A program made the position numbers and the translations under genes. This document shows, in pieces, positions 31,888 to 40,700 of a stretch of 61,354 nt of DNA; positions within the stretch are counted from its first letter, which is position 1, and every line of letters starts with the position of its first letter. The DNA is from Nocardia concava NBRC 100430 (lineage in GTDB: Bacteria; Actinomycetota; Actinomycetes; Mycobacteriales; Mycobacteriaceae): the NCBI RefSeq assembly GCF_000308815.1, contig NZ_BAFX01000031.1:1-61354 (forward strand). Direction: 5' to 3'. Under the pieces are notes generated by a model that searched no databases, was not told the DNA's origin, and was given only the letters and a program-made list of their open reading frames with translations.

Positions 31888-32745
31888 TTACGCGACCGGC
31901 GCGACCGCCCAGACCCCGGAATCCGCCGCCTCGCGCGCATACTCGGCAAAGTCGCGCGCCTCGCGTCCGAGCGCGCGGCGCACCCCGTCGGTGACATGTG
32001 AATTGCGCCCGTCGAGCACGGTCGCGAACATGTAGTCGAGCAGGCTGACCTCGTCGGTGGGCACGCCGTAGGAGGTCAGCGCGGCCACGAAATCGGTTCG
32101 GGTGAGCGGGATGAAGGCGATCTCGCGCCCGGCCGCCGCGGCGATCTCGGCCACCGCCTCGGCGAAGGACAGCGCGCGCGGACCGGTCAGCTCGTACACC
32201 TCACCGGCGTGCCGGTCATCGAGCAGCGCGGCCACCGCCACCTCGGCGATATCGTCCGCGTGCACGAAGGGTTCCGGAGTGTCCCCCGTGGGCAGCGCCA
32301 ACTCGCCGCCGCGGATGAAATCGGTGAAGGCGCCCTCGCTGAAGTTCTGCGCGAACCAGGCGCAGCGCACGACCGTCCAGGTCAGGCCCGAATCCCGCAC
32401 GATCGCTTCGCATTCCAGCGCCTCAGGCTCCCCGCGACCGGACAGCAACACGATCTTGCGCACCCCGGCCGCCCGGGCCGTGGTGCTGAACGCCTTGATG
32501 TCCGCCGGTGCGCCGGCCACTGCCAGATCGGGCTGATAGGACAGGTACACGGCGTCGACGCCGGCCAGCGCGGCGGCCCAGGTGCCGCGGTCGGTCCAGT
32601 CGAACGGGATTGCGGCCGAGCGCGAACCGGACCGCACCGGCACCCCGCGCGCGCTCAGCAGGGCGGCCACCCGGCCTCCGGTCTTTCCGGTCGAACCCAG
32701 GACGAGAACGGTGTTTTCGCTGTTGGAAGCGTTTTCGATGATCAT
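31888..32745 (-). CDS. NmrA-like NAD(P)-binding protein
   Basis: 285 residues, atypical SDR fold. The N-terminal Rossmann loop is V-L-V-L-G-S-T-G-K-T-G-G-R-V-A, with D-A-V-Y-L-S-Y-Q-P and I-V-L-L-S-G-R-G-E-P. The active Tyr-x-x-x-Lys pair is absent, as usual for NmrA/HSCARG-type redox sensors or NAD(P)H:quinone oxidoreductases. It is divergent from an AraC regulator (74 bp gap), which suggests that AraC controls it. Confidence 0.86.
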   Translation of the reverse strand: MIIENASNSENTVLVLGSTGKTGGRVAALLSARGVPVRSGSRSAAIPFDWTDRGTWAAALAGVDAVYLSYQPDLAVAGAPADIKAFSTTARAAGVRKIVLLSGRGEPEALECEAIVRDSGLTWTVVRCAWFAQNFSEGAFTDFIRGGELALPTGDTPEPFVHADDIAEVAVAALLDDRHAGEVYELTGPRALSFAEAVAEIAAAAGREIAFIPLTRTDFVAALTSYGVPTDEVSLLDYMFATVLDGRNSHVTDGVRRALGREARDFAEYAREAADSGVWAVAPVA

Positions 32746-32819
32746 GTATCGAGTACACCGGGATACGGCCCGCAGGAACATGGTTGAGAAGCGCCCGGGC
32801 ATTTGCAATCGTCTTCGGT

Positions 32820-33776
32820 ATGGATGCGTTGGCCAGTCTGCTCGAAGGACCACGCGCGCGAGCGGCGTTCGTCATGCGCTCGTCGTTCGACCCGCCCTGG
32901 TCCCTGCGCATCCGGGACGAGGCCCCGCTGACGCTGGTGGCCGTGGTGCGCGGCGGCGGCTGGGTGGTTCCGGACCCCAAGGGCGGCAAGCCGACTCCGC
33001 CGCGGCAGCTGCGCACGGGGGATATCGCGATCTTCCGGGGGCCCGACCACTACACGGTGGCCGACGATCCGGCGACCGAGCCGCAGGTGCTCATCGAACC
33101 GGGCAATATCACCACCACCATGGACGGCGAAGTGCTGTGCGAGGCATTGAGTCTGGGCGTGCGCAACTGGGGCACCGCCGCCGATGCCGAGACCGTGCTG
33201 GTCACCGGTACCTACGAGAACGAGTCGGCGGCCAGCCGTCGCCTGCTGCGCGCGCTGCCGCCGATCGCGGTGCTCGGCCGCGGCGAAATCGATGCGCGGG
33301 TGCTGGATCTGCTGGTCGACGAGTCCGCCAAGGACCTGCCCGCCCAGGGCGCCATGCTGGATCGACTATTGGATCTGCTGCTGATCGCCGCACTGCGCGC
33401 CTGGTTCTCCCGGGCCGACGCCCCCGCCTGGTACCACGCCTACGGTGATCCGCTGGTCGGCAAGGCCCTGCGCCTCATGCAGCACAATCCGGCCCATCCG
33501 TGGACGGTCGCCTCGCTGGCCGCCGAGGTCGGCGTCTCCCGCGCCGCGCTGGCCCGCCGCTTCACCGAACTGGTCGGCGAACCGCCGATGTCCTTCCTCA
33601 CCGATTGGCGCCTCGCCCTGGCCGCGGATCTGCTGCACGAATCCGACGCCACCCTGGAGTCGATCGCCCGCCGGGTCGGCTACGGCAGCGCCTTCGCCCT
33701 GTCCACGGCCTTCAAACGCCACTACGGCATCAGCCCGCGCGACCATCGCGCCACCCCGGACGAGCGTTCGGCCTGA
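32820..33776 (+). CDS. AraC-family regulator with cupin sensor domain
   Basis: 318 residues from ATG 32820. The N-terminal cupin_6-like domain (about 8-180) has P-P-W-S-L-R-I, G-D-I-A-I-F-R-G-P-D-H-Y and L-L-R-A-L-P-P-I. The C-terminal double HTH (about 210-310) has V-A-S-L-A-A-E-V-G-V-S-R-A-A-L-A-R-R-F, L-A-A-D-L-L and I-A-R-R-V-G-Y-G-S-A-F-A-L-S-T-A-F-K-R, the AraC signature. It is divergent from the NmrA-like gene. A weak -10 (AATCGT, 32807-32812) lies 7 nt before the ATG. Confidence 0.9.
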   Translation: MDALASLLEGPRARAAFVMRSSFDPPWSLRIRDEAPLTLVAVVRGGGWVVPDPKGGKPTPPRQLRTGDIAIFRGPDHYTVADDPATEPQVLIEPGNITTTMDGEVLCEALSLGVRNWGTAADAETVLVTGTYENESAASRRLLRALPPIAVLGRGEIDARVLDLLVDESAKDLPAQGAMLDRLLDLLLIAALRAWFSRADAPAWYHAYGDPLVGKALRLMQHNPAHPWTVASLAAEVGVSRAALARRFTELVGEPPMSFLTDWRLALAADLLHESDATLESIARRVGYGSAFALSTAFKRHYGISPRDHRATPDERSA

Positions 33777-33806
33777 CCGGTCGGCGCTGGGCGCAACCGG
33801 TCGCGT

Positions 33807-33812
33807 TATGGT
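33807..33812 (+). promoter_or_regulatory. -10 element TATGGT of a leaderless start
   Basis: TATGGT ends 6 nt before the ATG at 33819. No ribosome binding site is present. Confidence 0.5.
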
Positions 33813-33818
33813 CGCGGC

Positions 33819-34259
33819 ATGCAGGAATCTGGATACCCGGTGCTGTGGCCGGTGCCGACACGTTGGGCCGACAACGACCACTACGGGCACGTCAACAACG
33901 TGACGTACTACTCGTACTTCGATACGGCCGTGAACGCGTGGCTGATTCATGCCACCGGTACCGATATCCGGGAGCTGCCCGCCATCGGGATCGTGGCCGA
34001 GACCTCCTGCAAGTTCCTGGATTCGCTGAGCTTCCCGGACCAGCTCCAGGTGGGAATCCGCATCGGCCGCTTGGGCAAGTCGAGCATCAGCTACGAGCTG
34101 GCGATCTTCCGCGACACCGGCGACGGCCTGCAGATCGCCGCCACCGGCACCTTCGTGCACGTCTACGTGGACGAGGTGACCCGCAAGCCGGTGCCGATCC
34201 CGGACGTCATCCGTGCCGCCGCCGAGCCGCTCGTCGTGACGGCCGTGGCCGAGAACTAG
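33819..34259 (+). CDS. Acyl-CoA thioesterase (4HBT hotdog fold)
   Basis: 146 residues. The 4-hydroxybenzoyl-CoA thioesterase motif R-W-A-D-N-D-H-Y-G-H-V-N-N-V-T-Y-Y-S-Y-F-D-T-A carries the catalytic Asp. It is a single hotdog domain, YbgC/FadM-like, hydrolysing acyl-CoA thioesters; the chain length is unknown. It converges with the bkd operon, 10 bp between stops. Confidence 0.9.
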   Translation: MQESGYPVLWPVPTRWADNDHYGHVNNVTYYSYFDTAVNAWLIHATGTDIRELPAIGIVAETSCKFLDSLSFPDQLQVGIRIGRLGKSSISYELAIFRDTGDGLQIAATGTFVHVYVDEVTRKPVPIPDVIRAAAEPLVVTAVAEN

Positions 34260-34269
34260 ACCCGGGGCG

Positions 34270-35697
34270 CTAGACTCGGCCCAGCAGGGTCAGCGGATCC
34301 TCCAGCAGCGCGGCCACACTCGCCAGGAAGCGGGAGCCCAGCTCACCGTCGATCATGCGGTGGTCGAAGCTGAGGCCCAGCGTGGTCACCCACCGCACGG
34401 CCAGCTCGTCGCGATGCACCCACGGGCGCTTGCGGATCGAGCCCAGGCACAGGATGGCGCCCTCGCCCGGATTCACCAGCGGCACACCGGCATCCACGCC
34501 GAACACGCCCACATTGGTGAGGGTGAAGGTGCCGCCGGTGAGATCCGCGGGCGTGGCCGTCCCGGCGCGCGCCTTGGCGGCGGCCCCGGCGATCTCCAGG
34601 CAGATATCGCGCAGCGTGAACCCCTGCGCCTCTTTGAGATTCGGCACCAGCAGCCCGCGCTCGGTCGCGACCGCGAAACCGAGATTCACGTAGTGCTTGG
34701 TGATGATCTGCTGGTTCTCTTCGTCCCAGCAGGAATTGATGTCCGGGAACTCGGTGAGGGCGGCCAGGGTGGCCCGCGCGACCAGCGACAGCGGCGTCAG
34801 GGTCAGCCCGGTGAAGCTGGGCGTGGCCCGCAGATGCTCGAGCAGCTCCATGGACGCCGTGAAATCCGTGGTCACGAAGGCGCTGGCCTGCGGAATGTGC
34901 TGGGCGCTGGCCACCATGGCCGCGGCCGTGCGCTTGCGGATGCCGCTGATCGGCGTGCGCGTCTCGCGTTCGACGGGCGCGGTGCGGCCGCCGGTCGGGT
35001 GCATGGGCGGCACCTCCGGCGCGGGATGCGTCGTGGGCAGCGCCGCCAGGGCGGCGGGCGGCGGCGGGGTGTGGATCGGAATATGCCCGGCGGCAAGGGA
35101 TTCCGGGCGCATTCCGTGTAGATCGTCCACGGTGACCGCGCCCTGGGGCCCGGTCCCGATGACGGCGGACAGATCGATCCCGATCTCCCGCGCGAGCTTT
35201 CGCGCGGCCGGGGTGGCGGAAGGACGTCCGGCGGGGGCGGAACTCCCCAGCCCTTCCGGGCCGTCCGAACCCATGGCGCGACCGCCGGAATTGGCCGGTG
35301 CGTCAGCCGTTTTCGCCGCCGCGCGAGCCCGCCGGGACACCGGCTCGCTGTCGGGCCCGTACCCGACCAGTACCGACTGCCGCTCGGCCGGTGCCGCGGT
35401 GGCCGCACCGGCGGAAGCAGCAGGGGCGGCGGCACCGGCGGGTGCGGCGGTGCCCACCCGGATCAGCGGTGCGCCGACCGGCACGGTGTCGCCCGGCTGG
35501 GCCAGCAGTTCCAGGACCGTGCCCGCGTACGGGCTCGGCAGCGCCACTTGCGCCTTCGCGGTCTCGACCTCGGCGATGACCTGGTTCAGGGCCACCGTGT
35601 CGCCCACCGCGACCGACCACGACACCAATTCGGCGTCCGCCAATCCCTCACCGAGATCGGGCAAACGGAATTCCTGGACCTGCTGCTGATCTTCCAC
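34270..35697 (-). CDS. bkdC: Branched-chain keto-acid dehydrogenase E2
   Basis: 475 residues. It has a single N-terminal lipoyl domain with the modified Lys in V-E-T-A-K-A-Q-V-A-L-P-S-P, a long Ala/Pro linker and an E1/E3-binding domain (A-T-P-A-A-R-K-L-A-R-E). The acyltransferase core ends in F-D-H-R-M-I-D-G, the catalytic H-x-x-x-D-G. It moves the branched acyl group to CoA. GTG 35697 is used because GGAGG lies 7 nt upstream; upstream ATGs would place that site inside the gene. It is the third gene of the bkd operon. Confidence 0.94.
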   Translation of the reverse strand: MEDQQQVQEFRLPDLGEGLADAELVSWSVAVGDTVALNQVIAEVETAKAQVALPSPYAGTVLELLAQPGDTVPVGAPLIRVGTAAPAGAAAPAASAGAATAAPAERQSVLVGYGPDSEPVSRRARAAAKTADAPANSGGRAMGSDGPEGLGSSAPAGRPSATPAARKLAREIGIDLSAVIGTGPQGAVTVDDLHGMRPESLAAGHIPIHTPPPPAALAALPTTHPAPEVPPMHPTGGRTAPVERETRTPISGIRKRTAAAMVASAQHIPQASAFVTTDFTASMELLEHLRATPSFTGLTLTPLSLVARATLAALTEFPDINSCWDEENQQIITKHYVNLGFAVATERGLLVPNLKEAQGFTLRDICLEIAGAAAKARAGTATPADLTGGTFTLTNVGVFGVDAGVPLVNPGEGAILCLGSIRKRPWVHRDELAVRWVTTLGLSFDHRMIDGELGSRFLASVAALLEDPLTLLGRV

Positions 35698-35739
35698 CGG
35701 GCTTCCTCCGTGCAAAAGGGCTGCCTGCATCAAGGCAAA

Positions 35740-36723
35740 TCAGGCGGCGAGCGTGCGATCGACCGCGGCGAGAATGCGGTCGGGGTCGGGCAGGTGATGC
35801 CGCTCGAGTTTAGCCGGGGGGTAGGGGATGTCGAAGCCACCGACGCGCAATACCGGCGATTCCAATTGGTAGAAGCAGCGTTCGGTGATGCGTGCCGCGA
35901 TTTCCGCTCCCAGCCCGGCGAATACGGGGGCCTCGTGCACCACGATCAGCCGCCCGGTTTTCCGCACCGAGGTTTCGATGGTGTCGAAATCGATCGGCGA
36001 GAGGCTGCGCAGATCGATCACCTCGATCGAATGTCCTTCCGACGCCGCGATATCGGCGGCGGTGAGCGCGGTGGCCACGGTGCCGCCATAAGCGACGATG
36101 GTGGCGTCTTCCCCGCTCGCGCACACCCGGGCCTGGTCCAGGGCCAATCCGCCGTCCCGGTCCAGCCGCTCGAAGTCCACCTCGGTCTTGTCCCAGTACC
36201 GGCGTTTCGGCTCGAAGAAGACGACCGGATCGTCGAGCGCGATGGCCTGGCGGATCATCAGATACGCGTCGGCCGGATTGCTCGGCGACACCACCCGCAG
36301 TCCCGCGGTGTGCGCGAAATACGCCTCCGGGGATTCCGAGTGGTGCTCCACCGATCCGATGCCACCGCCGAACGGAATGCGAATGGTGATGGGCGCGACC
36401 ACCTTTCCGCGGGTGCGGAAGTGGATTTTCGCGACCTGCGAGACAATCTGGTCGAATGCCGGATACACGAATCCGTCGAACTGGATTTCACACACCGGCC
36501 GCAGGCCCCGCAATGCCATTCCGAAAGCCGTTCCGATGATTCCGGATTCGGCCAGCGGAGTATCGATGACGCGGTTGTTGCCGAAATCCTTCTGCAGCGT
36601 GTCGGTGACCCGGAAGACCCCGCCCAGGCGGCCGATGTCCTCACCCATGAGCACGACCTTGGGATCGTCCTCGAGCGCCCGGCGCAGTCCGAAGTTGATG
36701 GCTCCCGCGAAGGTGGTCTTCAT
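35740..36723 (-). CDS. bkdB: Branched-chain keto-acid dehydrogenase E1 beta
   Basis: 327 residues. Features are M-G-E-D-I-G-R-L-G-G-V-F-R-V-T, T-P-L-A-E-S-G-I-I-G-T-A, E-I-Q-F-D-G-F-V-Y-P-A, R-I-P-F-G-G-G-I-G and H-E-A-P-V-F-A-G-L-G-A-E. It forms the alpha2beta2 E1 with BkdA and decarboxylates the keto acids of Val, Leu and Ile. The ATG overlaps the bkdA stop by 4 bp (ATGA). Confidence 0.95.
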   Translation of the reverse strand: MKTTFAGAINFGLRRALEDDPKVVLMGEDIGRLGGVFRVTDTLQKDFGNNRVIDTPLAESGIIGTAFGMALRGLRPVCEIQFDGFVYPAFDQIVSQVAKIHFRTRGKVVAPITIRIPFGGGIGSVEHHSESPEAYFAHTAGLRVVSPSNPADAYLMIRQAIALDDPVVFFEPKRRYWDKTEVDFERLDRDGGLALDQARVCASGEDATIVAYGGTVATALTAADIAASEGHSIEVIDLRSLSPIDFDTIETSVRKTGRLIVVHEAPVFAGLGAEIAARITERCFYQLESPVLRVGGFDIPYPPAKLERHHLPDPDRILAAVDRTLAA

Positions 36724-37799
36724 TGTCCGACTCCCTCCAGATAGGCGGTGTACTCGCGGCGTTCCTCCTCGATCAGCCGATGCGGGGTGGCGTACACGTG
36801 GTCGAACAGTTCGGAGGGGTCCGGGTCCGGCATGGTGAGCGTGGCGCCGCGCAGCCGGGTGGCGACGTCGTCGGCGCGTTCGGTCACCGCGGCCTCGAAG
36901 GCGCTGTCCCACAGTTTCTCTCGCTCGAGCAGCCGCTGGAATCGGTCGATGGGATCGCGTCGCCGCCACAGCTCCAGCTCCGCGTCGGTGCGGTAGCGGG
37001 TGGGATCGTCGGCGGTGGTGTGCGGGCCCATCCGGTAGGTGATGGCCTCGATGAAACTGGGCCCGCCGCCGGCGCGGGCGTGCTGGATGGCCTGCCGGGT
37101 CACCGCCAGCACGGCCAGCGCGTCATTGCCGTCGACCTGGATGCCGGGAATGCCGTAGCCGAGCGCGCGGCGGGCGATGGGCGTCGCGCTCTGCACCCGC
37201 ACGGGTTCGCTGATGGCCCAATGGTTGTTCTGGCAGAAGAACACCACCGGTGCGGACCAGCCGGCCGCGAAACCGAGCGCCTCGGCGATATCGCCCTGAC
37301 TGGTCGCGCCGTCGCCGAAGTAGGCGATGGTCGCGATCTCGGAGCCCTCCAGATGCGCCGCGTAGGCATAGCCGGTGGCGTGCAGCCCCTGCGCGCCGAC
37401 GACGATCGCCGGATTGGTCATCTTGACCGCGTCGGCGTCCCAGCAGGAATGCGCCGCGCCCCGCCAGAGTCGGGTCAGATCCTCGGGTGCGACACCGCGG
37501 CAGAAGGCGACACCCGCCTCGCGGTAGCTGCAGAACACGTAGTCGTCTGGATGCAGGGCGTGGGCCGAACCGATCTGGGCGGCCTCCTGACCGAGCAATG
37601 GGGGCCAGAGTCCGAGCTGGCCCTGGCGTTGCAGGGCGGTGGCCTCGGTATCGATGCGGCGGGCCACCACCATGTCGGAATACATGGCGCGCAGGCGTTC
37701 ACCGTCGATATCGGCGACCAGCGGGGCGTGCACGCGATCGTGGACGCGGGAACCGTCGGGCTGTACGAGCTGCACCGGGTAGGTGTTCTTCTCGGGCAT
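36720..37799 (-). CDS. bkdA: Branched-chain keto-acid dehydrogenase E1 alpha
   Basis: 359 residues. The thiamine-diphosphate motif is G-D-G-A-T-S-Q-G-D-I-A-E-A-L-G-F-A-A, ending in C-Q-N-N. Other landmarks are R-R-I-D-T-E-A-T-A-L-Q-R-Q-G-Q-L-G-L-W and Y-R-M-G-P-H-T-T-A-D-D-P-T-R-Y (phosphorylation-loop region). AGGAGG lies 10 nt before the ATG. First gene of the operon, divergent from an Lrp/AsnC gene that probably controls it. Confidence 0.95.
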   Translation of the reverse strand: MPEKNTYPVQLVQPDGSRVHDRVHAPLVADIDGERLRAMYSDMVVARRIDTEATALQRQGQLGLWPPLLGQEAAQIGSAHALHPDDYVFCSYREAGVAFCRGVAPEDLTRLWRGAAHSCWDADAVKMTNPAIVVGAQGLHATGYAYAAHLEGSEIATIAYFGDGATSQGDIAEALGFAAGWSAPVVFFCQNNHWAISEPVRVQSATPIARRALGYGIPGIQVDGNDALAVLAVTRQAIQHARAGGGPSFIEAITYRMGPHTTADDPTRYRTDAELELWRRRDPIDRFQRLLEREKLWDSAFEAAVTERADDVATRLRGATLTMPDPDPSELFDHVYATPHRLIEEERREYTAYLEGVGQ

Positions 37800-37865
37800 G
37801 GATATCGCCTCCTGACACCGGGTTACACCGTCATCGCTTCGGGATTGTGTCCCTCGAGCAACCGT

Positions 37866-37885
37866 TGTGTGTCCTGTACCACACA
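37866..37885. promoter_or_regulatory. Possible Lrp-type site between bkdA and asnC
   Basis: TGTGTG (37866-37871) and CACACA (37880-37885) are inverted around 8 bp in the 179-bp divergent gap. Lrp/AsnC proteins bind loose palindromes of about 15-20 bp, so this is a candidate only. Confidence 0.35.
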
Positions 37886-37965
37886 GCATCCTCCGGCTGG
37901 CGATCTGCGCAAGTAGGGCGCGCCGAACTGTGCAGAATGCCCGATCGGTGGCCGGTCGCGGGTGT

Positions 37966-37971
37966 CATACT
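37966..37971 (+). promoter_or_regulatory. -10-like CATACT of a leaderless start (Lrp gene)
   Basis: CATACT ends 7 nt before the ATG at 37979. The first base departs from TANNNT. No ribosome binding site is present. Confidence 0.4.
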
Positions 37972-37978
37972 GATCCCC

Positions 37979-38503
37979 ATGAGCAGCAGGGAGCCCATTT
38001 CTGCCCCGCTGGACGCCACCGATGCCCGGCTGTTGCTGGAGTTGGTGGCCAACCCGCGTGCCACGGGTGTCGAACTGGCCGCGCGCCTGGGCCTCTCGCG
38101 CAATACCGTGCAGGCCAGACTGGCTCGCTGGGAGGCCGCCGGGGTCCTGGACAGCTTCGAGCGCCGGGTCTCCCCGCGGGCGCTGGGCTACCCGTTGGCA
38201 GCCTTCGTCGCGGTGGTCGTGGACCAGCATCGGCTCGACCCGGTTGTTGCCGAACTGGCCGAGATCCCGGAGGTCACCGAGGTGTGCGGGATGACCGGGC
38301 CGACCGATCTGACCGTGCGGGTGGTCGCCACCGACGCCGATGATCTGTATCGGCTGACCGGGCGCATCCTGAAGATTCCGGGCGTCGAGCGGACGAATAT
38401 GGCGCTGGTCATGCGGTCGCTGGTCGGGCCGCGGGTCGCGCCGCTGCTGGATCGCCTCGCCGCGAACGGATCCCGGGCCGTGCCGGAGTCGGACCCGGTC
38501 TGA
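37979..38503 (+). CDS. Lrp/AsnC-family regulator, likely of the bkd operon
   Basis: 174 residues. The AsnC-type HTH has D-A-T-D-A-R-L-L-L-E-L-V-A-N-P-R-A-T, L-A-A-R-L-G-L-S-R-N-T-V-Q-A-R-L and a following beta-wing. The RAM domain has V-C-G-M-T-G-P-T-D-L-T-V-R-V-V-A-T-D. Lrp-type activators (BkdR) control keto-acid dehydrogenase operons in other bacteria, and this gene is divergent from bkdABC. Response to Val, Leu or Ile is inferred. Confidence 0.9.
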   Translation: MSSREPISAPLDATDARLLLELVANPRATGVELAARLGLSRNTVQARLARWEAAGVLDSFERRVSPRALGYPLAAFVAVVVDQHRLDPVVAELAEIPEVTEVCGMTGPTDLTVRVVATDADDLYRLTGRILKIPGVERTNMALVMRSLVGPRVAPLLDRLAANGSRAVPESDPV

Positions 38504-38600
38504 CGAGACGGCTGGCGGCCGGTTCCCGAAGGCGAATTTCAGTCCAGTTTCGGGGGATTGGCCGCTGACCTCAAGGCGACTGGACCGGGACGATGACCCG

Positions 38601-39809
38601 ATGAGCACCAGCGTCACCGTCACTCCGGAGGTCGAGACCCCGCGCGGGGTGGGTCTCGGCCAGCCGATCGGGGCCGGAATCGTCACCGCCCTGGTCGGAT
38701 TCACCAGCTCGTTCGCGGTGGTACTGGCCGGTCTGACCGCCATGGGCGCCACCTCGGCGCAGGCGGCGTCCGGCCTGCTGGCGGTCTGCGTCACCCAGGC
38801 CGTCGGCATGATCGTGCTGAGCCGGCGGTATCGGATGCCCATCACACTGGCCTGGTCCACGCCCGGCGCGGCGCTGCTGGCCAGCACGGGCGCGGTCACC
38901 GGCGGCTGGCCCGCGGCGGTGGGCGCGTTCGCGGTGGCGGGGGCGCTGATCGTGCTGACCGGATTCTGGCAGCGCCTCGGCGCGCTGATCGCGGCGATTC
39001 CGGTGGAGATCGCGCAGGCCATGCTGGCCGGGGTGCTGCTGCCCATGTGCCTCGCGCCGGTGAAGGCGCTGCCGGTGAGCCCGGCGGTGGTGGTGCCGGT
39101 CATCGCCACCTGGCTGGTGCTGCAGCGGTATGCCCCGCGCTGGTCGGTGCTGGCGGCCTTCGCCGTGGCGGCCGTCGGCGCGGGCATCGATATCGCGGTG
39201 ACGCATCGGCACCTCGACGTGTCGGCCATGGTGCCGAATGTGGAATGGACTGTGCCGCACTGGAGTTGGCAGGCCATGATCGGCGTCGCCATCCCGCTCT
39301 ACATCGTCACCATGGCGGCGCAGAACATTCCGGGCACCGCGGTGATGAAGACCTTCGACTATCAGGTGCCGTGGCGGGCCGCCATGACCGTCACCGGGAT
39401 CGGCACCATGCTCGGGGCCGTCGCGGGTGGGCATGCGATCAATCTGGCCGCCATCAGCGCCGCCCTGTCCGCGGCTCCGTCCGCCCATCCGGATCCGAAA
39501 CGACGCTGGATCGCGGCCTGCACGGCGGGCTTCGCGTACTTGATCCTCGCCCTGGCCTCGGGCGCATTGGTCATGCTGGTGGCCGCCGCGCCCAAGGGCG
39601 TGCTGGAAACCGTTGCGGGACTTGCCCTTATCGCGACTCTCGCAGGTGCTCTGACCGCAGCCCTCACTCCCGCGACCCATCGCTCTGCCGCCGCCCTCAC
39701 TTTCCTGGTGGCCGCCTCCGGTATCTCCCTGCTCGGTATCGGCGCGGCCTTCTGGGCGCTCACCGCCGGTCTGGTGGTCCGGTGGTTCCTCCGGCCGCAG
39801 GCTGGCTAA
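38601..39809 (+). CDS. benE: BenE-family benzoate/H+ symporter-like transporter
   Basis: 402 residues, about 12 membrane helices. Family features are G-F-T-S-S-F-A-V-V-L-A-G-L, P-I-T-L-A-W-S-T-P-G-A-A-L-L, A-Q-N-I-P-G-T-A-V-M, and N-L-A-A-I-S-A-A-L. Benzoate import is the activity known for the family, but there are no benzoate catabolic genes nearby, so the substrate is uncertain. The start at 38601 is the ATG after a purine-rich stretch. Confidence 0.88.
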   Translation: MSTSVTVTPEVETPRGVGLGQPIGAGIVTALVGFTSSFAVVLAGLTAMGATSAQAASGLLAVCVTQAVGMIVLSRRYRMPITLAWSTPGAALLASTGAVTGGWPAAVGAFAVAGALIVLTGFWQRLGALIAAIPVEIAQAMLAGVLLPMCLAPVKALPVSPAVVVPVIATWLVLQRYAPRWSVLAAFAVAAVGAGIDIAVTHRHLDVSAMVPNVEWTVPHWSWQAMIGVAIPLYIVTMAAQNIPGTAVMKTFDYQVPWRAAMTVTGIGTMLGAVAGGHAINLAAISAALSAAPSAHPDPKRRWIAACTAGFAYLILALASGALVMLVAAAPKGVLETVAGLALIATLAGALTAALTPATHRSAAALTFLVAASGISLLGIGAAFWALTAGLVVRWFLRPQAG

Positions 39810-39857
39810 TGTGAGGTGGTTCGGCTTCATGCGGTGAATCGGCGAAGAGGAGTTGGC

Positions 39858-40691
39858 TTGAGCGCGGTGCTGATCTCGGTTGCGGAACTTCAGGAGCTGC
39901 TGGGCGCGGGCGGGAGCCGGGTGCGACTGCTGGATGTGCGGTGGGCGCTCGGGGATCCCGATGGGCCGCAGCACTATCTGGACGGGCACATTCCCGGCGC
40001 CGTGTTCGTGGACCTGGAGACCGAACTCGCCGATCCGCCGTCGGCAGCCAAGGGCCGCCACCCCCTGCCGGAGCTGGCGCACCTGCAGAAGTGCGCGCGC
40101 AGCTGGGGTGTGTCCGGCGGCGACACCGTTGTCGCCTACGACGCCACCGGCGGCATGGCCGCCGCCCGGGCCTGGTGGCTGCTGCGCTGGGCCGGTGTCG
40201 CCGATGTCCGCATCCTCGACGGCGGCCTGCCGGCGTGGGAAAAGGCCGGGGGCAAGGTGGTTTCCGGCGACGAACCGGACCCGGAGCCGGGCGACGTCGT
40301 CCTCACTCCGGGCAATATGCCGACCGTCGACGCCGATGGCGCGGCCGGGTGGCAGGGCCTGCTGCTGGACGCCCGCGCGGGCGAGCGCTACCGCGGCGAG
40401 ACCGAGCCGATCGATCCGCGCGCCGGCCACATTCCGGGCGCGGTGAGCGCGCCGACCGCCGAGAACCTCACCGCCACCGGTCATTTCAAGCCGCTCGACG
40501 AATTGCGTTCGCGCTTCGAGGGATTCGGCTCCGGACCGGTCGCGGTGTACTGCGGTTCGGGTGTGACGGCCGCGCACCAGGTGGCGGCGCTGGCGGTGGC
40601 GGGCATCGAGGCCGCGCTCTACCCGGGCTCCTGGTCGCAGTGGTCCAACGACCCGAAGCGCCCCGCCGCCACCGGCGCCGGGCCCGCCTGA
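39858..40691 (+). CDS. sseA: Sulfurtransferase (SseA, 3-mercaptopyruvate type)
   Basis: 277 residues with two rhodanese domains. The active-site loop in the second is Y-C-G-S-G-V-T-A; C-G-S-G-V is characteristic of 3-mercaptopyruvate sulfurtransferases rather than thiosulfate rhodaneses. The N-terminal domain has L-D-V-R-W and H-I-P-G-A-V-F-V-D-L. A TTG start at 39858 is chosen because AGAGGAG lies 5 nt before it and the protein family begins near here; the frame is open 42 nt upstream to an ATG with no ribosome binding site. Confidence 0.88.
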   Translation: MSAVLISVAELQELLGAGGSRVRLLDVRWALGDPDGPQHYLDGHIPGAVFVDLETELADPPSAAKGRHPLPELAHLQKCARSWGVSGGDTVVAYDATGGMAAARAWWLLRWAGVADVRILDGGLPAWEKAGGKVVSGDEPDPEPGDVVLTPGNMPTVDADGAAGWQGLLLDARAGERYRGETEPIDPRAGHIPGAVSAPTAENLTATGHFKPLDELRSRFEGFGSGPVAVYCGSGVTAAHQVAALAVAGIEAALYPGSWSQWSNDPKRPAATGAGPA

Positions 40692-40700
40692 GGATCCTGT

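Noticed and set aside
38571..40577. 668-codon minus-strand open frame opposite benE and sseA
   Set aside because: Antisense shadow with Arg/His/Gly-rich low-complexity product; both plus-strand genes are clear family members.
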